64,000 nt of DNA from positions 1 to 64,000 of the forward strand of contig JAFQHZ010000017.1 of assembly GCA_017415185.1 (NCBI GenBank), given 5' to 3'. Positions 53,161-60,151 of this stretch are shown piece after piece (the stretch's first letter is position 1; each line of letters begins with the position of its first letter). Position numbers and translations under genes: made by a program. The notes beneath the pieces are model-generated. The model did no database searches and was not told the origin of the DNA. It worked only from the letters and a program-made list of their open reading frames with translations. This stretch comes from Candidatus Gastranaerophilales bacterium (lineage in GTDB: Bacteria; Cyanobacteriota; Vampirovibrionia; Gastranaerophilales; Gastranaerophilaceae).

Positions 53161-53883
53161 CTATACTCCAATGTTTTTTGTTAGTTTTTCTACTTCATAG
53201 ATTGGTATATAAATTAAAAATTCAACGCTGTTTTCGTCTTTATATGATTTAACAGATATTTTTCCTTGCATTTTTTCAATTAAGCTTTTGGCAATGTATA
53301 AGCCAAGCCCGCTTCCTTGTGTTTGTGTTTTTATATATGAATCAATTCTATAAAATTTTTCAAAAATTTTGTCAAAATAATCTTCCTCAATATAATTTCC
53401 AAAATTTTTAATCGAAATAACATTAAAATCGGCTTCGTTTTTGGTTTTGATTTCAATTTTTTTAGAATTTATTGAATATTTAATTGCATTGTCTAAAATA
53501 TTTAAAATTATTTGTTGAGTTTTATCGTTGTCGCAAAGACAATTAAGCTCGTTTTTAGAGAGGGTATATTCAAAATTAAAATCAGGATTTGCAATTTTTA
53601 GCATATTTGCACAATTTTGAATTAATTTATTAATTTCAACTTTCGATAAAACCAAATTTGAAGAATCAGAATCGATTTTTGCAACATTTAAAACATTTTC
53701 CACAAGAGAAATTAAACGTTTTGATTGATTAAGAATTATTCCCAAAAATTCTTTCTTTTTTTCGTCGTTTAATGCATCCCAAGAATTAAGCATAGTCTGA
53801 CAAAAGCCTTTAATGCTTGTGAGGGGAGTTCTAATTTCGTGTGATAGCGTGGATATAAATTCTTCTTTAATATTTTTTTGCAT
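53161..53883 (-). CDS. Soluble sensor histidine kinase
   Basis: 240 residues: only HisKA (S-H-E-I-R-T-P-L, His 15) and HATPase_c domains (N-box L-D-N-A-I-K-Y, F-x-K-F-Y-R-I-D and G-S-G-L-G-L-Y-I-A-K). No membrane helix, PAS or other sensor domain, so it must receive its signal from a partner or through the phosphodonor domain. It pairs with the following double-receiver regulator. Leaderless-type promoter: TATAAT at 53890-53895, six bases, ATG, with the -10 lying over the mrnC stop codon. Confidence 0.9.
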   Translation of the reverse strand: MQKNIKEEFISTLSHEIRTPLTSIKGFCQTMLNSWDALNDEKKKEFLGIILNQSKRLISLVENVLNVAKIDSDSSNLVLSKVEINKLIQNCANMLKIANPDFNFEYTLSKNELNCLCDNDKTQQIILNILDNAIKYSINSKKIEIKTKNEADFNVISIKNFGNYIEEDYFDKIFEKFYRIDSYIKTQTQGSGLGLYIAKSLIEKMQGKISVKSYKDENSVEFLIYIPIYEVEKLTKNIGV

Positions 53884-53889
53884 AGTTTT

Positions 53890-53895
53890 ATTATA
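53890..53895 (-). promoter_or_regulatory. -10 element of the histidine kinase gene (leaderless layout)
   Basis: Minus strand TATAAT, then AAAACT, then the ATG at 53883. It overlaps the last bases of mrnC. Confidence 0.6.
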
Positions 53896-54253
53896 CCAAA
53901 TTTATTAAATTTTTTATTTTTTCCAAAATTTCGTTCAATCTTTCTTTATTATTTAAATGCCAATATCCAATTAAAACTTCAAAAGATGTCGCAAGGGCGT
54001 GGATTTTGGGGTTCGATTTTTTGTTTATTGTTATTTTTAAATTTCTTCCTCGTTTTTGAATTTCAAGCTCTTCTTGAGATAAATCTTCGATAATTTTTTC
54101 TAGGATATCTGCTTGAGCTTGCGCATTAACGAATTTTGTTGAATATTTGTGCATTAAATCTTGCTTTTGGGTTTTTGTGATAATAATTTCTCTGATAAAA
54201 AGTTCCCAAACGCAATCGCCGATATATGCATAATGTTTTAAATTGTAATTCAT
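53891..54253 (-). CDS. mrnC: Mini-ribonuclease III
   Basis: 120 residues, an RNase III catalytic domain without the RNA-binding domain. Y-I-G-D-C-V-W-E-L (Asp 13) supplies the metal site; the K-R-G-R-N motif and A-T-S-F-E-V-L-I-G-Y-W-H near the C-terminus are diagnostic. In Bacillus it matures 23S rRNA; the family is found in Firmicutes and Cyanobacteria, which suits the proposed lineage. TATTAT, six bases and ATG precede it. Confidence 0.9.
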   Translation of the reverse strand: MNYNLKHYAYIGDCVWELFIREIIITKTQKQDLMHKYSTKFVNAQAQADILEKIIEDLSQEELEIQKRGRNLKITINKKSNPKIHALATSFEVLIGYWHLNNKERLNEILEKIKNLINLV

Positions 54254-54259
54254 AAGTTA

Positions 54260-54265
54260 ATAATA
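54260..54265 (-). promoter_or_regulatory. -10 element of mrnC (leaderless layout)
   Basis: Minus strand TATTAT, then TAACTT, then the ATG at 54253. No good -35. Confidence 0.55.
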
Positions 54266-54343
54266 ACAAAAATTTTTAAAATTTGGCGCAATTTTTTTTG
54301 ATAAGAATACTTTATACATATACAGGGGTATTGTATTTTTACT

Positions 54344-55603
54344 ATGTCGAACGAAGTAGCAACACAACAAAAAGCAAGTTTTGGTTCAGCCGTAATGGGT
54401 TGTATGGCTTTTCCTGCAATAACAACAACAGGAAGTGCTGCAGCTGCAATTAAGACACATGGGGGCGTAAGCAAAGCAATAAAAGCTCAAAAACATGCAG
54501 ATTTTAAAAATTTAAACACTGCGATGAAAAATGCTGGCGCCGATGTTTTTACTCGTTCTCAAACAATTGCAAGAGCTTATGATGATGGTTATAAAGAAAT
54601 TGCAAAAACCGCTTCTAAGACAAGTAAAAAACTAAGTAAATTAAACAAAAAACAAGATATTTCTTTATTTGATAAATTTAAAAATTTATTTAAAAAAGAA
54701 GGCAATAAAATAACCTTTGAATCAAAACACAAAGCTGCACAAGAGGCTTTTGATTCTGCAAGTTCCAGATTAAAAACAGCAAACGAAGCTCTTGAAGGCG
54801 CAGCTAAAAAGTTTGATTCTAAAGCGCTCGATGAAGCTTTTGGATTATGCGAAAAAACAAGAGTTAAACAAGGCGAAGAAATTGTTGAACAAATTGTTGA
54901 AGGAAAAGGAATTTTTCAAAATGCTGATAATTTTGCCAAAAAAGCCACTCAAGAATTAGTTGAAGCTGGTACAAAGGCTGGCGCAAAAACCGCAGCGAAA
55001 GGCTTTGGCAATGCAGTTAAGCAAAATTTCGTTAGAGAATTGGGCTGGAAAAATGGCAAATTGAATTATTTCATGACTGCTTTGCAATTTTTCCCAAATT
55101 TAATTAATGAAGTTATACCGACATTTAAAGAAGAAGGTTTTGCTGCCGGCATGAAAGCCACAGGAAAAACTGCAATTAGAATGGCGGCGGATTTAGTTGG
55201 TTATTCAGCAGGTGGTGCAGTTGGACGTGTTATCGGCGCTGTTATTGGAGGAATAATTTGTCCTGGGGTTGGAAATAAAGTTGGCGCAGCAATTGGCGAT
55301 GCAGTTTGCACAATGGTTGTAGGAGGAGCAGTTACCAAAGGCGTTGATAAGGCTCTTGGTGTTGAACAAGAAAGTAAAGAAGCTCCAGCTCAAGAAGAAG
55401 CAATACAAACTGTTGCCCAAAACGAACCACAAGTTGCTATGCAAGAGCCAACATCTCAGCCAGTGGTTCAAAATGAAGCTCAAACTCAGCAAGATTTAAC
55501 TGCTAAATATGCAAATATGCCATCGAAAAGCGAAATAAAGCAAGCTGCTTATAAACAAGCTTTTCAAGGTAAAGGTGGCAGATTTAACACATATTACGCT
55601 TAA
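54344..55603 (+). CDS. Hypothetical protein with glycine-zipper membrane segment
   Basis: 419 residues, not recognised. An N-terminal head (A-S-F-G-S near residue 12) and a hydrophobic stretch (about 14-38) are followed by a Lys/Ala-rich helical body (about 45-250). A Gly-rich zipper region at about 288-345 (V-G-R-V-I-G-A-V-I-G-G-I-I and V-G-A-A-I-G-D-A) is typical of membrane-inserting or oligomerising helices. The tail is Gln/Glu/Pro-rich and disordered. The arrangement recalls secreted or pore-type proteins but no family is identified. No clear ribosome binding site. Confidence 0.65.
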   Translation: MSNEVATQQKASFGSAVMGCMAFPAITTTGSAAAAIKTHGGVSKAIKAQKHADFKNLNTAMKNAGADVFTRSQTIARAYDDGYKEIAKTASKTSKKLSKLNKKQDISLFDKFKNLFKKEGNKITFESKHKAAQEAFDSASSRLKTANEALEGAAKKFDSKALDEAFGLCEKTRVKQGEEIVEQIVEGKGIFQNADNFAKKATQELVEAGTKAGAKTAAKGFGNAVKQNFVRELGWKNGKLNYFMTALQFFPNLINEVIPTFKEEGFAAGMKATGKTAIRMAADLVGYSAGGAVGRVIGAVIGGIICPGVGNKVGAAIGDAVCTMVVGGAVTKGVDKALGVEQESKEAPAQEEAIQTVAQNEPQVAMQEPTSQPVVQNEAQTQQDLTAKYANMPSKSEIKQAAYKQAFQGKGGRFNTYYA

Positions 55604-55830
55604 TTTATGGCGCTTCCAAGTGCCTTAAGGTTTTCGTAAGGAACTCCTGCTTCGGAGAGCTCTTCTGCTGATAAACCAAATAAACTAATTGTATCCATCG
55701 CTAGTTTTAAATCAATTTTTTTCTTGTTTTCGCTAAACATCTTAAAAACGTTGTTTACTGCTGTTTCTCTAGTCATAAAGTATGGCGTTGCGCTTTGTCT
55801 ATGTAGAGTTCTTTTTTTACATTTTCCCAT
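55600..55830 (-). CDS. Small hypothetical protein
   Basis: 76 residues, not recognised. Basic N-terminus (M-G-K-C-K-K-R), a helical middle and a short L-S-A-E-E-L-S-E-A-G-V-P-Y-E-N-L motif near the end. It converges on the glycine-zipper gene with a four-base overlap. A weak promoter (TTTACA, 17 bases, CACAAT) lies just upstream with seven bases to the ATG. Coding status is moderately likely, based on composition and the end-to-end fit with its neighbour. Confidence 0.5.
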   Translation of the reverse strand: MGKCKKRTLHRQSATPYFMTRETAVNNVFKMFSENKKKIDLKLAMDTISLFGLSAEELSEAGVPYENLKALGSAIN

Positions 55831-55949
55831 AGCTTTTATTGTGCATTATTTTTTTGTCATTGTAAATAACATGTATCTTATTGTAAAACTTTTTTTAAAT
55901 TATTGACAATTTTTAAAATTGAGGAGTTTTGTAGACCTCGGAGAAAATT

Positions 55950-57155
55950 ATGATAAATAGTATTAGTTTTTTAAATTTCAAATCACCATTACAACAAACA
56001 AGAAAAAATGAAAAAAGCGCTCAGTTGAATAATATCACTGCGCCAAAACTAGCGCCTTTAGCTAAAGACACAATTAGCTTTAAAGGAAATGTTGAATATA
56101 GAGCTGCAATTAATAATGCTCAACTTTGCGAAGAAATTCACAAAGAAGCGTTTTTTGTTAATCAATGGTTGCAAGAAACTTTAAATAAATATTTTGCTGA
56201 TGATATATATAGCGAACAAAATCCAGAAGGAAACATTGAAACTATTCAAGCTCGTGTTAAAACAGGAAATAGTATTGAAGAAAAAATATCTGATAGAATC
56301 AGAGAAGCACTTGAATCCACTGGCGATATTAAAGAAAAGATTTTTTCTCCTTATGATGAAAAAGCAATTAAAAAGAATATAAGAGATATTTCAGGCGGAA
56401 GAATTGTTATTAAAAACGCTCATGATGGCGAAATGGATAAAGTTGTTGAAAACTTATGCAAAATGATTATTGATGAAAGATTGATTATCGACGAAATTGA
56501 ATATCATAAATCGCCTGCCAATGAAATTGATCAATATTTTACAGATAAACAACTTGGAAAAATTGCTGAAGCTGCGAATAAAATAAGAAAAGCAAATAAA
56601 CTTCCTTTAATTAAAGCAAAATCTAAAAAATCGCCATCAGGTTACATGGCTCTACATTTAAGCATTAATTCAACCAGAAAACCAAACAATGTTGATGATG
56701 TTTATCAAAATTTCTATTCAGAATTACAAGTTATTGGTTCTGACGTTGAAATGTTGAAAGATATTGAAGATTTTTGCTATAAACTTAAAAAAGGCTTAGA
56801 GATTAAATCTGGAAATGTTGCATATAAGCCTTTTGAGAAGCTTTTCTTGGATGCTTGGAACACAACAGACAAAAAATATGGCGATGTTCAAAAGAATTTC
56901 AAAGATTACACAATTGCCGCATATAAAGCTCAAAGAATGAGAAGACCTTCAAAAGATGCAGAGGACAACACAAAAGATTGGGCATATAAATTCCCAACAA
57001 TTGAAGAATGCGGCTTTGCGGGAAAAGTTCCTCCAATTTTAGACTTCAATATTTTGGCAAGAATTAAAAGAGATTGTGATGATTTATATTATGTTGAACA
57101 TCATACCGATGAAATCTTGGCTGAAATAAATGATAAGCCAAAAGTTACAGAATAA
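55950..57155 (+). CDS. RelA/SpoT synthetase-domain protein with N-terminal F-K-G head
   Basis: 401 residues. After a head with T-I-S-F-K-G (about 41-46), the (p)ppGpp synthetase fold is recognisable: A-R-V-K-T-G-N-S-I-E-E-K-I near 110, D-I-S-G-G-R-I-V-I near 150, the P-S-G-Y-M-A-L-H-L segment near 230 and S-E-L-Q-V near 260 with the Glu needed for pyrophosphate transfer. No HD hydrolase, TGS or ACT domain, so it is a single-domain synthetase-like protein with about 110 extra C-terminal residues. It may make alarmone or be a toxin-like relative. GGAGAA precedes the ATG. Confidence 0.78.
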   Translation: MINSISFLNFKSPLQQTRKNEKSAQLNNITAPKLAPLAKDTISFKGNVEYRAAINNAQLCEEIHKEAFFVNQWLQETLNKYFADDIYSEQNPEGNIETIQARVKTGNSIEEKISDRIREALESTGDIKEKIFSPYDEKAIKKNIRDISGGRIVIKNAHDGEMDKVVENLCKMIIDERLIIDEIEYHKSPANEIDQYFTDKQLGKIAEAANKIRKANKLPLIKAKSKKSPSGYMALHLSINSTRKPNNVDDVYQNFYSELQVIGSDVEMLKDIEDFCYKLKKGLEIKSGNVAYKPFEKLFLDAWNTTDKKYGDVQKNFKDYTIAAYKAQRMRRPSKDAEDNTKDWAYKFPTIEECGFAGKVPPILDFNILARIKRDCDDLYYVEHHTDEILAEINDKPKVTE

Positions 57156-57184
57156 TTTGGATTCTTGAATTTTTCTAATTTTTG

Positions 57185-57206
57185 TTACATCATGAAACTG
57201 ATGTAA
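57185..57206. promoter_or_regulatory. Perfect inverted repeat upstream of pgi (candidate operator)
   Basis: TTACATCA (57185-57192), six bases, TGATGTAA (57199-57206), ending 19 bases before the pgi ATG. A dimeric regulator site or a leader hairpin are both possible. Confidence 0.5.
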
Positions 57207-57225
57207 TAGATTTTGGAGAAAAAAT

Positions 57226-58449
57226 ATGACAAATTCTACTGTTGAAGTTGTAAAAAAATGTTGCTGTGGTCAATTTAAAGAATTGGCTTCTAAAGCTGTA
57301 AGTGATATTAAAAATCGTGCTGGTCGTGACGGCATGTTTTTAAATTGGATTGAAAAATTACCAAATATCCAATTGGCAAACCTTGATAAAATGGAACAAA
57401 TGGTTGCTAGTGCAAAAGCTAATAAATATACTGATTTAGCAATTTTGGGTATTGGCGGTTCTCGTCATACAACAGAAAACATCACAAAACTTTTAGGAAT
57501 TGATGAGCATGTTCACTTTTTCTCTTCAGTTGTTCCAACAAGCTTTGATAGATGGATTTCAAGATTAGACCTAGACAAAACTTTATTCTTGGTTGTTTCA
57601 AAATCAGGTGGTACATTGGAAACAACTGTTGGCTATGAAAAAGCTCGTGCAGCTGTTCAAGCACACACTGGTAAATCTGATACATCAGATCAATTTGTTG
57701 CAATGACTGATGCTAACAGCGAAAAATCAGCGCTTAGAAGAATTGTTGATAGTGGTGAAATTAAATTATCTGGTTTTGTTCATGATGATGTTGGCGGAAG
57801 ATTTTCAATTTTTGATGATGCTACAATTTTCACATTGTTATTCTTAGGCGTTGAAAAATCAGAGGTTAAAGCTTTAATGGAAGCTTCACTAGATGCTCAA
57901 GCTGAATTTTTAAATGAAGATATTGAAAAAAATGAAGCTTTACAATTAGCTAAATTCAACGTTAAAGCAAAAAATATGGGCAAAGATAAACATTTTGTTG
58001 AATACTTTGGTGATGAATTCTTTGGAACAACATTATGGGAAAAACAACTTAAAAATGAATCTTTAAAAGCTTCAGTTTTAACAGACACAAACGTTGGACC
58101 AGGATATCTTCACTATAACGCTGAAGCTGATTTAGACGTTAATAACATGGATTCATTCTTCACTTTTGTATATGTTAAATCAGACGACAAAGTAATGAAT
58201 GCGGTTATGGAAGGCGTAATTAGCGCATATAGTGCTCAACATCCTGTTTCAAAAATTGTTCTTGAAGATTTATCAATGAAATCTATTGCAAGATTTATCG
58301 AATTAAAACACTTTGAAACATTATACACAGGTTGGATTTTAAGAGCACAAAAAGGCAATATCACACCTGCTGAAATTGCTCTTGATGAAGTGCTTCAACC
58401 TAATGTTGAAAAATACAAAAAAGAAGTTAAAAAAGCGCTAGCCAAGTAA
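57226..58449 (+). CDS. pgi: Glucose-6-phosphate isomerase
   Basis: Interconverts glucose-6-phosphate and fructose-6-phosphate. 407 residues, shorter than the usual 450 or so. SIS-domain landmarks: I-L-G-I-G-G-S-R near 69-76, V-S-K-S-G-G-T-L-E-T near 125-134, G-G-R-F-S-I near 190 and a C-terminal helix with the lysine-rich K-K-A-L-A-K. TGGAGAA gives the ribosome binding site. The last codons and the stop (GCGCTAGCCAAGTAA) are the first copy of a repeat that recurs twice downstream. It links the alpha-glucan enzymes in the window to glycolysis. Confidence 0.92.
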   Translation: MTNSTVEVVKKCCCGQFKELASKAVSDIKNRAGRDGMFLNWIEKLPNIQLANLDKMEQMVASAKANKYTDLAILGIGGSRHTTENITKLLGIDEHVHFFSSVVPTSFDRWISRLDLDKTLFLVVSKSGGTLETTVGYEKARAAVQAHTGKSDTSDQFVAMTDANSEKSALRRIVDSGEIKLSGFVHDDVGGRFSIFDDATIFTLLFLGVEKSEVKALMEASLDAQAEFLNEDIEKNEALQLAKFNVKAKNMGKDKHFVEYFGDEFFGTTLWEKQLKNESLKASVLTDTNVGPGYLHYNAEADLDVNNMDSFFTFVYVKSDDKVMNAVMEGVISAYSAQHPVSKIVLEDLSMKSIARFIELKHFETLYTGWILRAQKGNITPAEIALDEVLQPNVEKYKKEVKKALAK

Positions 58450-58760
58450 GCCTAGTGCGACTGCACTTGGCGAACGCAGGCGAGCGCAAAAGGATGTGCC
58501 GAAAAAGCTGGAAGTGGTGAACTTTCAGCTTTTGAGTAACTGGACTACGGCGACGTGGGCGCTTGCGCCCTCGGGAGCATAACGCTAGCCAAGTAAGCCT
58601 AGTGCGACTGCACTTGGCGAACGCAGGTGAGCGCCAAGGTGTGTGAAGTGCGCTGACGGCTGCGTTGAGCAGGCGGCAAGCACGGATACCGTACCAAGGC
58701 GACGTGGAAATTTTAAATTTCCTCGGGAGCATAACGCTAGCCAAGTAATCCTAGTGCGAC
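58436..58760. repeat. Tandem structured repeat array at the 3' end of pgi
   Basis: The string CGCTAGCCAAGTAA followed by (G/T)CCTAGTGCGAC starts at 58436, 58583 and 58735, giving two units of 147 and 152 bases. The first 52 bases of the two full units differ at one position; the third copy keeps only 26 bases. Each unit has an AGTGC/GCACT hairpin near its start, a variable middle with its own hairpin, then GGCGACGTG, a variable perfect hairpin (58557-58570 or 58706-58722) and CTCGGGAGCATAA. The tract is GC-rich in an AT-rich genome and has no gene between 58450 and 58786. Confidence 0.85.
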
Positions 58761-58773
58761 AATTTTATCAACA

Positions 58774-58799
58774 AAATGGGTGCTAATTAGCACCCATTT
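58774..58799. terminator. Bidirectional intrinsic terminator overlapping the coaE stop
   Basis: Perfect 26-base palindrome: AAATGGGTGCTAA and its complement TTAGCACCCATTT. It closes the pgi repeat tract and contains the coaE stop codon. Confidence 0.85.
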
Positions 58800-59338
58800 A
58801 ATTTATCAATAACTTCTTTTGTTTTTTCTTTCAACTTGTCAAAATCTTCGTTGTTTTCAATAATAAAATCGGCAAAATTTCCTTCGTCTTGCAAATTTAA
58901 GCGCAAACGAGCTGTCTTAATATCAAGATTATTTCTTTTCATTAGCCTTTCAAGTCTAATTTCTTCTTTTGAATCAACAAAAATTGTTTTATCAAATAAC
59001 TTATAAAAGCCTGATTTAAAAAGCAAAGCTCCAGAGATAAATAATATTTTTTCATTTTTATATTTTTCAAATAAATCAAAAATGATTTTTTTTAATTCAG
59101 GAAAAAGTATTGATTCTAGGGTTGCTTTTTTGTCTTTATTGTCAAAGATTATTTTTCCAATTTCTTTTCTATCGGTTGTTTTAAATTCCTGAAGGATTTT
59201 ATCGCTTATTGTTTTTTTATCATATAGCTTGTGAACCATAAAATCCATATCAAAGACTTCATAGCCTAATGATTTAATTATTTTTTCTACTTCGCTTTTG
59301 CCTGAGGCAATTTTGCCCGATATTCCTACTTTTATCAT
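58787..59338 (-). CDS. coaE: Dephospho-CoA kinase
   Basis: Last step of coenzyme A synthesis. 183 residues. P-loop G-K-I-A-S-G-K-S at residues 8-15, D-M-D near 31 (Asp that positions the substrate), R-L-E-R-L-M-K-R-N near 148 in the lid, and a final helix, all as in CoaE. The ATG has no ribosome binding site but sits six bases from TAAAAT in a good promoter (59345-59374). The stop codon lies inside the terminator shared with pgi. Confidence 0.93.
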   Translation of the reverse strand: MIKVGISGKIASGKSEVEKIIKSLGYEVFDMDFMVHKLYDKKTISDKILQEFKTTDRKEIGKIIFDNKDKKATLESILFPELKKIIFDLFEKYKNEKILFISGALLFKSGFYKLFDKTIFVDSKEEIRLERLMKRNNLDIKTARLRLNLQDEGNFADFIIENNEDFDKLKEKTKEVIDKLNGC

Positions 59339-59344
59339 AACTTT

Positions 59345-59374
59345 ATTTTAACCAAAAATTGATGTATAATTCAA
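59345..59374 (-). promoter_or_regulatory. Promoter of coaE (leaderless layout)
   Basis: Minus strand: TTGAAT (59369-59374), 18-base spacer, TAAAAT (59345-59350), AAAGTT, ATG at 59338. Its -35 overlaps the divergent TATAAT at 59365-59370. Confidence 0.7.
59365..59370 (+). promoter_or_regulatory. -10 element of the BI-1 family gene
   Basis: TATAAT 28 bases before the ATG at 59398, giving a leader with AGGAGG. It shares bases with the -35 of the divergent coaE promoter, so the two promoters probably compete. Confidence 0.6.
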
Positions 59375-59397
59375 TTATTACTTTTAGGAGGAAAGAT

Positions 59398-60114
59398 ATG
59401 TCAGGAAATCCATTGACAAGAATTGATATAACTGAAAGAGTTGCTCTTGATGATAAAGTTATGAGTGCTTCAGGAGCTGTTAATAAAACGCTTCTTTTGT
59501 TGGCGATTGTTGTGTTGGTTGGCTATTATACTTGGTCATTATGCGCAACAGGTTTTACTGATAAAGCCGGCATATTATCAATCGGCGGTTTTGTTTGTAG
59601 TTTGATATTGGCAATTATTACAATGAGAAATCCTTCAGCTTCTCATATTACAGCACCTGCTTATGCCGCTTTTCAAGGTTTGCTTTTGGGTTCAATAAGC
59701 TTTTCTTATAGCGGATTTGTTTATAATGCAATTGGAATAACTTTATTGGTCTTGTTTTCAATGCTTTGTTTGTATAATTTTGACGTTATAAAAGCTACAA
59801 ACACTTTTAAAAAGGTTATTTTCACTGCAACACTTGCTGCTGCAATTTTTTATTTTGCAATAATCATTGCTTCTTTTTTAAATTTTCCCGTAATTTTGTT
59901 TGATGGAAGCAAAGCGGGTATAATCCTTTCTTTGGTTTTATGTGCAATTGCGGCTTTTAATTTTGTTGTTGATTTTGATTTTATTGAGCAAGGCGAAGAA
60001 CAAGCGCTACCAGCGTACTATGAATGGTATGGAGCTTTTATGCTGCTTGTAACGCTTCTTTGGTTATATCTTGAAGTATTAAGATTTTTAGCAAGTTTTT
60101 ATGGCAGAGAATAG
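59398..60114 (+). CDS. Bax inhibitor-1/YccA family membrane protein
   Basis: 238 residues with seven hydrophobic helices after a polar N-terminus (M-S-G-N-P-L). Helix boundaries and the late D-F-D-F-I-E motif (about residue 198, conserved acidic pair of the family) fit the YccA/YbhL class; bacterial members may be pH-sensitive calcium leak channels. The ATG at 59398 has AGGAGG seven bases upstream; a TTG at 59359 is in the promoter. It is monocistronic, closed by the terminator at 60119. Confidence 0.85.
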   Translation: MSGNPLTRIDITERVALDDKVMSASGAVNKTLLLLAIVVLVGYYTWSLCATGFTDKAGILSIGGFVCSLILAIITMRNPSASHITAPAYAAFQGLLLGSISFSYSGFVYNAIGITLLVLFSMLCLYNFDVIKATNTFKKVIFTATLAAAIFYFAIIIASFLNFPVILFDGSKAGIILSLVLCAIAAFNFVVDFDFIEQGEEQALPAYYEWYGAFMLLVTLLWLYLEVLRFLASFYGRE

Positions 60115-60118
60115 TTTT

Positions 60119-60142
60119 AAGGGCTAATATTAGCCCTTTTTT
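60119..60142 (+). terminator. Intrinsic terminator after the BI-1 gene
   Basis: AAGGGCTAAT and ATTAGCCCTT form a perfect palindrome (60119-60138) followed by T residues. Confidence 0.88.
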
Positions 60143-60151
60143 AATAAAATT

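Noticed and set aside
58427-58744. Open frame of 105 residues on the minus strand over the pgi tail repeats
   Set aside because: It is Arg/Pro/Ser-rich with internally repeated peptides because it reads the GC-rich DNA repeat; no start site or coding features.
58436-58760. CRISPR array
   Set aside because: Only three core copies with 147-152 base spacing, structured interiors and no cas genes.
60140-60151. Leaderless -10 for recJ
   Set aside because: TTTAAT is at the right spacing but is a poor hexamer inside the terminator T-run.
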